DNA of 8,068 nt from Bacteroidia bacterium (GCA_030431085.1 JAUIJW010000101.1:1-8068), one strand, 5' to 3'. Shown: positions 1-6,112, counted from the first letter of the stretch. The notes: a model not told the origin generated them from the letters alone. Made by a program: numbers and translations.

Positions 1-586
1 GGATACTTTTGTTAAAATACCGACCAGATGCAGAGGCAATACCTCGGACATTTTCCCCGAAAGGGACTGTATTTAAATATAATGTAAGTATATCTTCTTT
101 AGAATAAACCTCTTCTAACCTACTCGCTAAAATTATTTCTTTAGACTTATTTACTGGCATGGTTAATGGTCCATAACGCTTTCTACCATACATGTTTTTT
201 GCTAATTGCTGAGTAATTGTACTCCCTCCTCCAGCGCTTTTATCGCCTAATAAAATAGATTTAAACAAAACCCTTAACAAACTTCTGGAGTCTACACCTT
301 CATGTTCGAAGTAACGAGCATCTTCTGTAGCCACAAGAGCATCTACAACATGCTGAGGTAAATCTTGAAATTTTATATTGGTTCGGTTTTCTTTGAAGTA
401 TTTGCCTATGATATGGCCATCTTCTGAGTAAACCAATGAAGCCGTTTCATTTTGAAAGTCTGCAAGTTCTTCTTTAGAATATAAATGCCCAAAAACGCCG
501 TAGTAAACACCAGCAATAAACAATAATAATAAAATAATGGCTAAGACACCTATTTGAAATATATACTTTAATATTTTTCTATTCAT
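1..586 (-). CDS. Class A penicillin-binding protein (PBP1A-like), N-terminal part; 3' end cut by window
   Basis: This is a bifunctional peptidoglycan synthase, anchored in the inner membrane and polymerising lipid II in the periplasm. Only the first 195 codons are present, because the gene runs off the low-coordinate end. The reading begins MNRKILKYIF and has one membrane anchor at about residues 9-30 after a very short basic cytoplasmic tail. The GT51 glycosyltransferase signatures then follow in order: EDARYFEHEGVD at 88-99 (E88 is the expected catalytic glutamate), GGGSTITQQLAKNMYG at about 119-134, a KSKE segment at 147-150 followed by ASRLEE, and ILTLYLNTVPFG at 166-177. The transpeptidase domain would lie outside the window. 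The ATG at 584-586 is the only sensible start before the anchor. The gene lies 44 bases after a secreted-protein gene and may be co-transcribed with it. Family assignment is secure; the exact paralogue (PBP1A or another class A PBP) cannot be decided. Confidence 0.95.
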   Translation of the reverse strand, partial: MNRKILKYIFQIGVLAIILLLLFIAGVYYGVFGHLYSKEELADFQNETASLVYSEDGHIIGKYFKENRTNIKFQDLPQHVVDALVATEDARYFEHEGVDSRSLLRVLFKSILLGDKSAGGGSTITQQLAKNMYGRKRYGPLTMPVNKSKEIILASRLEEVYSKEDILTLYLNTVPFGENVRGIASASGRYFNKSI

Positions 587-593
587 AAATATT

Positions 594-607
594 CACAATC
601 AATTGTG
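594..607. promoter_or_regulatory. Short inverted repeat just upstream of the PBP gene
   Basis: CACAAT and ATTGTG arms are separated by two bases, ending 8 bases before the PBP start codon. This could be an operator-like dyad or a small hairpin in the leader. No function is demonstrated, and a 6-base arm can occur by chance in A/T-rich DNA. Confidence 0.25.
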
Positions 608-630
608 CGCAAAGTAATTATAATTCTAAA

Positions 631-1308
631 TTAATTCTTAAGCACAACTAAGGTCGCCACATAACCTGTTTGTATATTCCATTCTTTAGCTGAAATTAAA
701 AAACCGTTACCATCATAAACATTAAACTCTGCAGTATTCGGGCCAGACATGCCTTGGTTTAAAGCTTGGATATCAATCCTGTTAAATCCTTCCTTTAAAT
801 CAATATTCAAGACATAATAACCACCTTTTAAGACTATATTAGATCTTATAACTTGTTCATTTACCATTACTCTAACCCTATCACCATCTACATAGCTATG
901 ATCTCTACATTCAATTCTAATGTTCTTGGTGTTGGTTTCTATTTTACCTAATTCTATTTCTGTTCTAATTTTTCTCTGGCTCACATCTTGCCCATTAAAA
1001 AACTTTTTCACTAACACATCCTTAGGTTTTGGCTTTAGTCTTGCAAAACTCTCATTATTTTGATCTTTGGATATATTAAATTCAGGAAATTTTTTGGCCA
1101 GCTCTTCTAAGGATCCAAATGGGGTAATTTCAGAAGGCTGAAATTGTTTTAAAGCATCTTCAAAAGCATTATTTTGTTGAGTACTTTGTTGATCTGGTTC
1201 GTAACCAAACAAATCTGTCTCAATAACCTTATTGTTATCTATCTGCGCCTGTGTACTTACAATTGAAAATATTAAACCAATAATAAAGTATAAACCTTTA
1301 GCTCTCAT
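631..1308 (-). CDS. Secreted protein of unknown family with C-terminal beta-rich domain
   Basis: I do not recognise a named family. The in-frame ORF opens at 1326 with MAEEFLMRAK, but I prefer the second ATG at 1308, giving 225 aa. It yields a clean signal peptide (MRAKGLYFII through STQAQ, cleavage probably after TQA), whereas the upstream start puts two glutamates in front of it. Purine-rich AGAAGAG lies 10-16 bases before the preferred ATG. The mature protein starts with a polar, Q/N-rich stretch of low complexity (about residues 29-65 of the long form) and a charged linker. The last 95 residues look like an all-beta domain, with alternating hydrophobic strands, a DGDRVRVMVN turn, GGYYVLNIDLKEGFN, and a conserved-looking GPNTAEF segment. 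Export to the periplasm or outside is likely. The PBP gene follows 44 bases later, so an envelope role is possible but unproven. Confidence 0.85.
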   Translation of the reverse strand: MRAKGLYFIIGLIFSIVSTQAQIDNNKVIETDLFGYEPDQQSTQQNNAFEDALKQFQPSEITPFGSLEELAKKFPEFNISKDQNNESFARLKPKPKDVLVKKFFNGQDVSQRKIRTEIELGKIETNTKNIRIECRDHSYVDGDRVRVMVNEQVIRSNIVLKGGYYVLNIDLKEGFNRIDIQALNQGMSGPNTAEFNVYDGNGFLISAKEWNIQTGYVATLVVLKN

Positions 1309-1343
1309 TAAAAACTCTTCTGCCATTAAAGGGCGGTAAAATA

Positions 1344-1351
1344 CAAATTTT
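1344..1351 (-). promoter_or_regulatory. Possible weak -7 element for the secreted-protein gene
   Basis: On the minus strand this reads AAAATTTG, one mismatch from the Bacteroidota -7 consensus TAnnTTTG. It sits about 35 bases before the preferred start at 1308. No TTG is found at the usual -33 distance, so this is a weak candidate. The rest of the 1309-1413 gap is A/T-rich, with AT-only hairpin potential and nothing else recognisable. Confidence 0.2.
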
Positions 1352-1413
1352 AAAAAATGATGATATTAAAAATTTATTAAAATATTAGGTAAATTCTAAA
1401 CAAATAAAATCTA

Positions 1414-2688
1414 TTAATTTAAATGTTTTTTGATTTTTTTAATGGCATTCTCAATGGATTTATCCGGTTCTATCACATTATTTTCACCCCAAAATTCTGG
1501 ATTAGCGAAACCGGTAGCTTTATCATTTAAAATGACATTTGTTTTAAGTTTTTCTTTACCTCGTAGTTGATTATTATCTTTATTTACATGCCAATCTGTT
1601 ACTGCTTTCTCTATGGTCATATGGTATACCGAGTTGAATATTTTCTTTTTCCAGTTAATTTTAAACGATAATTCTATACGACCATATCCATAATACCATT
1701 TGTTGTTTTTCATTCTGTAATCTATACTATAATTGGCCACCATTGGGGTTACTGTGGCTTTAGACGGTTTTTTCTTTACAAAATATTTACTGGCCAGCTT
1801 TTTGTTATCCAGTTTTAAACTGAATCGAGCTTTGCTTAAGGCATACGATTGTGCATCTATATAAAGTTTACCATAGAACATGGGCTCATTTAACCCATCA
1901 CTTTGAACAAAATTAACCACATAGGTACCTCGATTATCTAAATTGATATATTTATCAAACGTAAATTGATAGTTTTCAAATAAATCTTCATTAAACAACA
2001 TATCCTCGTTCTTGACCAAATCAATATTAAGGGTATTATATGGCCCACCTTGTAACTTAATCACTAATGTGTCTATCTTTTTATAATCTGTGCTTTTTCT
2101 TGCTTTAACTAACTTGACATAGTCTATACTTGCAGATGAAAAGGGTTTTTTATATACCTCTACAACTGCTTCTGATAATGAGGCATAGGCTCTTCTCTTT
2201 TTTATAGATTCTCTATAAAAAGCTGTCATGATTATGTTGTCTTGCGAAAAATTCTTATCCCTATTCGCTAACATACTCCGAACAATTTTTTGAGGATCTT
2301 TTGATACTAAATTAACTTCTGGCAAAGTTTCTGTAATTTCTTGCATCTTAATCACAGCTTCTTGACTTGGCAAGCTACTTAACGGTATAACCGTATTTTT
2401 ATACCCTAAATAATTGACAATTAAGCTTTCATTCAATAAATTCTGAGGTACCTTAATAATAAAATTACCATCTTTATTACTTATCGTAGAAATGTTAGAG
2501 GCACTTAAAGCGATAGTTGCAAATTCTAGTGGTTTATGTGATTTTGCATCTACCACAGCACCTTTAAATTCTTTAAAATTTTGTATGTTTTGAGCTGTTA
2601 CAGGCGTTAACATTAAAAACAATAATATCGTACAGCCTAGTTGTAAAACTAGACCAAAGTTCACTGTATTCTCTTTATTTTTTTTCAT
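1414..2688 (-). CDS. Secreted CarboxypepD_reg-like domain protein of unknown function
   Basis: The ORF opens at 2703 (MRFYIMKKNK). I prefer the ATG at 2688 (MKKNKENTV), which gives a 424-aa protein with a normal basic n-region. A hydrophobic core (about residues 17-35 of the long form) ends in TPVTAQ, a typical flavobacterial signal peptide. Next comes a carboxypeptidase-regulatory-like beta-sandwich (about 46-120; FKGAVVDAKSHKPLEFATI, SNKDGNFIIKVP, VNYLGYK), the fold found at the front of many Bacteroidota TonB-dependent receptors. The remainder starts with an AFYRES segment like those in DUF5686-type proteins, followed by beta-rich sequence without a catalytic motif that I can name. There is no TonB box or barrel, so it is an orphan of this type and probably periplasmic or outer-membrane associated. 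Two in-frame stops (TAA TAG) end it. Its own candidate promoter lies upstream and it is separated from modC by a hairpin. Confidence 0.88.
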   Translation of the reverse strand: MKKNKENTVNFGLVLQLGCTILLFLMLTPVTAQNIQNFKEFKGAVVDAKSHKPLEFATIALSASNISTISNKDGNFIIKVPQNLLNESLIVNYLGYKNTVIPLSSLPSQEAVIKMQEITETLPEVNLVSKDPQKIVRSMLANRDKNFSQDNIIMTAFYRESIKKRRAYASLSEAVVEVYKKPFSSASIDYVKLVKARKSTDYKKIDTLVIKLQGGPYNTLNIDLVKNEDMLFNEDLFENYQFTFDKYINLDNRGTYVVNFVQSDGLNEPMFYGKLYIDAQSYALSKARFSLKLDNKKLASKYFVKKKPSKATVTPMVANYSIDYRMKNNKWYYGYGRIELSFKINWKKKIFNSVYHMTIEKAVTDWHVNKDNNQLRGKEKLKTNVILNDKATGFANPEFWGENNVIEPDKSIENAIKKIKKHLN

Positions 2689-2724
2689 GATATAAAATCG
2701 CATAATTACTATCAGTCAATTTAA

Positions 2725-2751
2725 CAAATTTAAATTTGATGGTAAAATCAA
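2725..2751 (-). promoter_or_regulatory. Candidate Bacteroidota-type promoter within a 14-bp perfect palindrome
   Basis: On the minus strand TAAATTTG (2732-2725) matches the -7 consensus TAnnTTTG exactly. A TTG at 2751-2749 could serve as the -33 element, with a 16-base spacer that is slightly short. Transcription would start near 2718, 15-30 bases before the two possible starts of the CarboxypepD_reg gene. The -7 element is half of the perfect palindrome CAAATTTAAATTTG (2725-2738), so the same hexamer-like signal also faces the plus strand. Confidence 0.4.
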
Positions 2752-2758
2752 GAACGTT

Positions 2759-2783
2759 AAAATTTATGATTTCCATCACAAAT
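2759..2783 (-). terminator. Probable weak intrinsic terminator after modC
   Basis: One base after the modC stop, the minus-strand RNA can fold ATTTGTGAU-GGAA-AUCAUAAAU. This is a 9-bp stem (2775-2783 with 2762-2770, one G-U pair) capped by a GGAA tetraloop and followed by a short U run (2762-2759). The stem is A/U-rich and the U tract is short, so termination is probably incomplete. Its position at the operon end and before a candidate promoter supports the call. Confidence 0.5.
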
Positions 2784-2784
2784 A

Positions 2785-3660
2785 TTAAACTATCTTCTGG
2801 ATAATTGGATTGAAGGCTTTTGATGCAATAATTACCCTATCACCTACTGTATACTGCATCATTTCATCTTTATCTACAACAACTTTCACAACATCCTTAC
2901 CTACCAAAACCATCACAATATTTAAAAAATCTTGTGAGATTATAGAGACAATCTCTCCCGTAAATTTAAATTTACCGCTAAGATTAGTGGATTGAAAAAA
3001 ATGATCTACTGCTTTAAACTGCATTACAACGCCATGTTTTAACTCTAAAACATGATCTGATAATTTTATAATTTCCGAAGCATCATGGCTAATCATTACG
3101 GTTGTTAAATCATATTGTTGATGTGCCTTTAATATATAATCTTGTAACTCCATTCTCATATCATAGTCTAAGGCCGATAATGGTTCGTCAAGCATCAAAA
3201 TTTTAGGTTTTTGAACTAGGGTTCTTGCTAACGCTACTCGTTGTTTTTGTCCGCCTGAAAGATACTCTGGCTTTCTATCTAATAATCCCTTGAGATCGAA
3301 CGCTTCAATTATACTACCAAGCTCTGTTTCTTTACTCCCTTTCGACAGTGCATAGACTATATTTTGCTTTACCGTCATGTTAGGAAACAATGCATAATCT
3401 TGAAAGACCAAACCCACATTTCTTTGCTGCGGTAACAAGTTGATTTTTTGTATGGAATCAAACCAAACTTCTTGATTAACAATTATCTTTCCTTCGTCTG
3501 GATTTATCAAGCCGGCCAATAACTTTAAAAGCGTAGTTTTACCTGCTCCAGACTTCCCGTAAACAGTAAGCCACTCCTGAGCTTCTAATGTAAATTGAAC
3601 CTCTAAATTCATTTCCCCTTTAGGGTGATGCAATTTCTTCTTAATGTCTAATTCAATCAC
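2785..3660 (-). CDS. modC: Molybdate ABC transporter ATP-binding protein ModC
   Basis: This is the cytoplasmic ATPase that powers ModB-mediated molybdate uptake. All ABC motifs are present in the 291-aa protein: Walker A GKSGAGKTT (35-43), Q-loop Q87 in VFQDYALFP, signature LSGGQKQRVALAR (134-146), Walker B ILMLDEP (154-160, catalytic E159), D-loop SALD (162-165) and switch H192. After a linker, residues about 232-287 form a single TOBE/Mop-like beta domain ending GDRVIIASKAFNPI. E. coli ModC is about 350 aa with two Mop repeats, so this one is about 60 residues short at the C-terminus. The start codon is GTG (3660-3658), overlapping the modB stop as GTGA, which suggests translational coupling. 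Identity as ModC rather than another oxyanion or sulfate ATPase rests mainly on its neighbours modA, mop and modB. Confidence 0.95.
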   Translation of the reverse strand: MIELDIKKKLHHPKGEMNLEVQFTLEAQEWLTVYGKSGAGKTTLLKLLAGLINPDEGKIIVNQEVWFDSIQKINLLPQQRNVGLVFQDYALFPNMTVKQNIVYALSKGSKETELGSIIEAFDLKGLLDRKPEYLSGGQKQRVALARTLVQKPKILMLDEPLSALDYDMRMELQDYILKAHQQYDLTTVMISHDASEIIKLSDHVLELKHGVVMQFKAVDHFFQSTNLSGKFKFTGEIVSIISQDFLNIVMVLVGKDVVKVVVDKDEMMQYTVGDRVIIASKAFNPIIQKIV

Positions 3661-4331
3661 AATTTTTTACTTTTTAAAAGACCTCCGTTTCTAAAATACA
3701 CCAAACAAAGTATAATAAAGGTAATGACAAACAAAATTAAAGAATACTGATTAGCAACACCGTAGTTCATGGCCTCAACTTCATCGTAAATTGCGATAGA
3801 GGCGACTCTTGTTTTATCAGGAATATTACCTCCTATCATTAACACTACTCCAAATTCGCCAATGGTATGAGCAAATGACAGTACGATACCGGTGATTAAT
3901 GCTGGCTTAATATTTGGTAATAAAACTTTTTTTAGTGTTATCCATTTACTTTTACCTAAAGTGTAAGATGCCGCTTTCAAGTTGTTAGGTAAATTTGCCA
4001 AACCGGCTTGGATGGGTTGAACCATAAACGGTAAACTATATATCATCGAGGCCAAAACTAGTCCTTCAAATGAAAATACAAAACTCAATTCAAACATATC
4101 ATTTAACCATTGACCAAAACCATTGGCCGGACTAAACACCATTAACATGTAAAACCCTAAAACTGTTGGAGGTAAAACTAAAGGCATCCCAACCAAAGCC
4201 TCAATTACAAATTTTATTCTAGACCTTGAATACGCCAGCCAATACGCTATGGGTATGGCAACAAAAAACAGCAATATTGTTGTAATTATTGCCAATTTAA
4301 ACGTTAATAATAAGGGTGATAAGTCTAGCAT
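3657..4331 (-). CDS. modB: Molybdate ABC transporter permease ModB
   Basis: This is the inner-membrane channel subunit of the molybdate importer. The 224-aa length is typical, with about five or six hydrophobic segments (near 10-33, 43-66, 88-106, 143-165 and 196-213). Family hallmarks are LVLPPTVLGFYMLM (51-64), the cytoplasmic EAA-type loop AASYTLGKSKW...LLPNIKPAL (120-144; the usual E is K119) that docks on ModC, and FAHTIGEFGVVLMIGGNIPDKT (153-174), which closely parallels the ModB segment ending in GEFG...NIP.[ED]TR. The ATG (4331-4329) overlaps the preceding mop gene by 7 bases (ATGCTAG), and the stop overlaps modC by 4. The pattern fits ModB better than CysT/W or TupB, but tungstate as an additional substrate cannot be excluded. 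Confidence 0.95.
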   Translation of the reverse strand: MLDLSPLLLTFKLAIITTILLFFVAIPIAYWLAYSRSRIKFVIEALVGMPLVLPPTVLGFYMLMVFSPANGFGQWLNDMFELSFVFSFEGLVLASMIYSLPFMVQPIQAGLANLPNNLKAASYTLGKSKWITLKKVLLPNIKPALITGIVLSFAHTIGEFGVVLMIGGNIPDKTRVASIAIYDEVEAMNYGVANQYSLILFVITFIILCLVYFRNGGLLKSKKL

Positions 4332-4726
4332 TCTCTTAACATAATTTCATTAGTCTTAACAAGAGCAATAATCTCACAATGGGTTTCTAATTTTAGCAAA
4401 TCTAACGAAGAGGTTGTAATTATAGCATTAAGATCACCAAAACTAGTTTTAACACTAACTCTAGATAAAATTTCACTTCTTTCAATGAGTGTCACCACAC
4501 CATTAATTTGGTTCTCTGTGCTAATACTTACCTGCTTCCCCAGCGCTAAAATTACCTCAGTTTCTTTAAAGACAATCTCTACGTCATGGTTTATTTTTAG
4601 AAAATCTAAAGTCGATGGTGAATCAATAATAATACTCTTAAAATATTGATCTTTAACAACTACTGTTACTAAAGAAAAAGCTTTATCAGTTTTAATCTCT
4701 ATTATTTTACCCTTATATTTATTCAT
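4325..4726 (-). CDS. Di-Mop (ModG-like) molybdate-binding TOBE protein
   Basis: A 133-aa protein built from two consecutive TOBE/Mop modules of about 60 residues: 1-62 (GKIIEIKTDKAFSLVTV ... LALG) and 72-133 (NQINGVVTLIERSEILSRVSV ... EIMLR). Mop domains bind molybdate or tungstate between subunits of a small oligomer. The two-domain layout and length resemble Azotobacter ModG. The second module keeps the STENQINGVV stretch corresponding to the family's SARNQ..G segment, but with glutamate where arginine is usual. The first module starts directly at KYKGKI and lacks that segment. There is no signal peptide, so it should be cytoplasmic. It starts inside the modA stop (ATGA) and overlaps modB by 7 bases, so it is an integral operon member. 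A likely role is storage, buffering or sensing of imported oxyanion; this is inference. Confidence 0.88.
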   Translation of the reverse strand: MNKYKGKIIEIKTDKAFSLVTVVVKDQYFKSIIIDSPSTLDFLKINHDVEIVFKETEVILALGKQVSISTENQINGVVTLIERSEILSRVSVKTSFGDLNAIITTSSLDLLKLETHCEIIALVKTNEIMLREC

Positions 4727-5472
4727 GGTAAACGATATCCATTTGCGATAAGTAATGATTTCACCTCATCTGTATTCAAAAAATTTTTAAAGTTCATCGC
4801 TTCCTGTTCTTTAGCTGATGTACTTTTTAAAACTACAACACCTTGCTGAATTTCTTTATAATTCTTAGAATCAATCTCTTCAAAATTAATTTCATTATTT
4901 ACTTTTAAGGCCAACACAGATGATTTGGATGATAAACCAATATCTGCCGCTTCGGTTAACACAAACTGATTAACTTGAGATATACTTTCTGCATACACTA
5001 TCTTTTTTTGTATTTCCGTACTGTTTAGATATTGATTTAAGAACTGCTGAGCTGCCTTGCCATAAGGTGCAATTTTTGGATTAGCCAAAGCAATATGCTT
5101 CACCTGGTCATTGTTAAAATCTAAAGTTTTTGAGTTTAAACTATATTTCACCAAAGTACCAAAGGCATAAATTTCAGGTTTCATAACAGCAAACCCATTA
5201 TCATAAATATGAGATGGATATTTAAAATCTGCAGATAAAAACAAATGATAGGGTGCTCCATTTTCTATTTGAACAGCCAATTTTCCGGAAGAAGCAAAAA
5301 TCAGTTCGCATACCACTCCAGTTTTGCCAGTAAACTTCTCTACAATTTGTGGTAAAACAAACTGCAAGTTAGATGCTGCAGCGATTCTTAAAACATCACG
5401 ATTCATACGACCACACCCTAATGCTAAGAATAGAACAACAAAAAAGAGTACTAAAGTTGTAAATTTACGCAT
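4723..5472 (-). CDS. modA: Molybdate ABC transporter substrate-binding lipoprotein ModA
   Basis: This 249-aa protein captures molybdate (or tungstate) in the periplasm and delivers it to ModB. The N-terminus MRKFTTLVLFFVVLFLALGC is a lipoprotein signal with acylated C20. No acidic cluster follows (GRMNRD), so a periplasm-facing anchor is expected. Ligand-site signatures include AAASNL (31-36, expected oxyanion-binding serine at 34), FASSGKLAVQIENGAP (59-74), LFLSAD (77-82) and ALANPKIAPYGKAA (128-141). Residue 76 is His where GAPxDxFxSAD is more usual. The ATG at 5472 lies 12 bases after the DUF1572 stop, with an AGG purine patch about 8-10 bases upstream, one of the few Shine-Dalgarno-like sites here. 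The stop overlaps the mop start by ATGA. Substrate choice between molybdate and tungstate cannot be read from the sequence alone. Confidence 0.95.
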   Translation of the reverse strand: MRKFTTLVLFFVVLFLALGCGRMNRDVLRIAAASNLQFVLPQIVEKFTGKTGVVCELIFASSGKLAVQIENGAPYHLFLSADFKYPSHIYDNGFAVMKPEIYAFGTLVKYSLNSKTLDFNNDQVKHIALANPKIAPYGKAAQQFLNQYLNSTEIQKKIVYAESISQVNQFVLTEAADIGLSSKSSVLALKVNNEINFEEIDSKNYKEIQQGVVVLKSTSAKEQEAMNFKNFLNTDEVKSLLIANGYRLP

Positions 5473-5484
5473 ACTTTACCTAGC

Positions 5485-6036
5485 TTATAAATCGTCTGTA
5501 AAATGTTTCTTCGATTTTGGCTTTACAAATTTATCTTGATTGTATTGCCTAGATTGCCCTTTGGCTATTGATAAAGTTTGCCATTGATTACCCTTTAACA
5601 TTTTACCAATAAAAACCATTTGCCCCACATGATAAGCATAATGTGCCAATTGCCTATGCAGTGCTTCTAATACTGTATGCCCCATATTTCTAATATAAAC
5701 CACAGCTTCTAAATCTGATGGCTTTAAACTTTCTAAAGTGTTTATTAAACAGGCCCACCCATTATGCCAGGCCATTAACAATTTCTTTCTATCCTTAAAA
5801 TCTATAATAAATTCAAGATCTCTTTGACGCCAAGGTTTTTCTCCATCTGATTCTAAAAAATCGGTAAATCTTGACAACATATTACCTGATAAATGTTTTA
5901 CAATAATAGCAATTGAATTACTCTCATCATTGTATTGCCAAAACAATTCCTCATCGTTCAATTGCTCCATAGTAGCTTCACCCAGCTCTTTATAATAAAT
6001 AAATTGTTTCGTAATATTAATGATGCTATTTTTCAT
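5485..6036 (-). CDS. DUF1572 / DinB-fold putative metalloprotein
   Basis: A 183-aa cytoplasmic four-helix-bundle protein of the DinB/YfiT superfamily, closest by eye to DUF1572. The three histidines expected to hold a divalent metal are visible: H48 in IVKHLSGNM, and H132 and H136 in RQLAHYAYHVGQM. WRQRDLEF (69-76) and the GHTVLEALHRQLAHYAYHVGQM helix are characteristic. Related proteins include thiol-dependent transferases and hydrolases as well as many of unknown activity, so no reaction is assigned. The C-terminus is basic (VKPKSKKHF). It begins about 30 bases after the terminator that closes aqpZ and ends 12 bases before modA, so it is probably the first gene of the molybdate transcription unit. 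A functional link to molybdenum is not evident. No convincing promoter was found in front of it. Confidence 0.88.
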   Translation of the reverse strand: MKNSIINITKQFIYYKELGEATMEQLNDEELFWQYNDESNSIAIIVKHLSGNMLSRFTDFLESDGEKPWRQRDLEFIIDFKDRKKLLMAWHNGWACLINTLESLKPSDLEAVVYIRNMGHTVLEALHRQLAHYAYHVGQMVFIGKMLKGNQWQTLSIAKGQSRQYNQDKFVKPKSKKHFTDDL

Positions 6037-6059
6037 ATTATTGATAGGACTAAGTTAAG

Positions 6060-6096
6060 TTAATCCGTAAAAAAATCCTCTTAAAATTCGGATTAA
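6060..6096. repeat. Inverted repeat overlapping the aqpZ terminator
   Basis: Perfect 8-base arms TTAATCCG (6060-6067) and CGGATTAA (6089-6096) are separated by 21 bases. On the minus-strand RNA the upstream arm is made of the terminator loop plus one stem base, and the downstream arm lies directly after the U tract. The pairing therefore competes with, or extends, the terminator hairpin. It could instead be a DNA operator for the downstream DUF1572-mod unit. Confidence 0.4.
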
Positions 6097-6112
6097 TGAA
6101 TTAAAAAAGGAT
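6069..6112 (-). terminator. Intrinsic terminator after aqpZ
   Basis: In the minus-strand RNA, AUCCUUUU (6112-6105) pairs with AAGAGGAU (6082-6075) with one G-U pair. After a symmetric U-U/U-U internal loop, AAUUC (6102-6098) pairs with GAAUU (6089-6085) around an 8-base loop. The stem runs straight into a seven-U tract (6075-6069). The hairpin begins 20 bases after the aqpZ stop. It separates aqpZ from the DUF1572-mod block. Confidence 0.75.

Noticed and set aside
610..617. TTACTTTG on the minus strand before the PBP gene as a -7 element
   Set aside because: It has one mismatch at a key position, and the nearest upstream TTG is 27 bases away, too far for a Bacteroidota promoter.
1352..1400. 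AT-only stem-loop potential after the CarboxypepD_reg gene as a terminator
   Set aside because: Stems of 6-7 A/U pairs with long loops are expected by chance in this composition, and no convincing U tract follows a stable stem.
2810..2995. Plus-strand ORF of 61 codons opposite modC
   Set aside because: It lies wholly inside modC on the other strand, shows low-complexity composition and has no recognisable domain or start signal.
5526..5533. Exact -7 match TAAATTTG on the minus strand, 54 bases before modA
   Set aside because: It lies in the coding sequence of the DUF1572 gene (codons for DKFVK) and has no TTG at -33 distance, so it is not listed as a modA promoter.
5324..5539. Plus-strand ORF of 71 codons across the modA/DUF1572 junction
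   Set aside because: It is antisense to well-supported genes, with no protein-family likeness; it is a shadow ORF.
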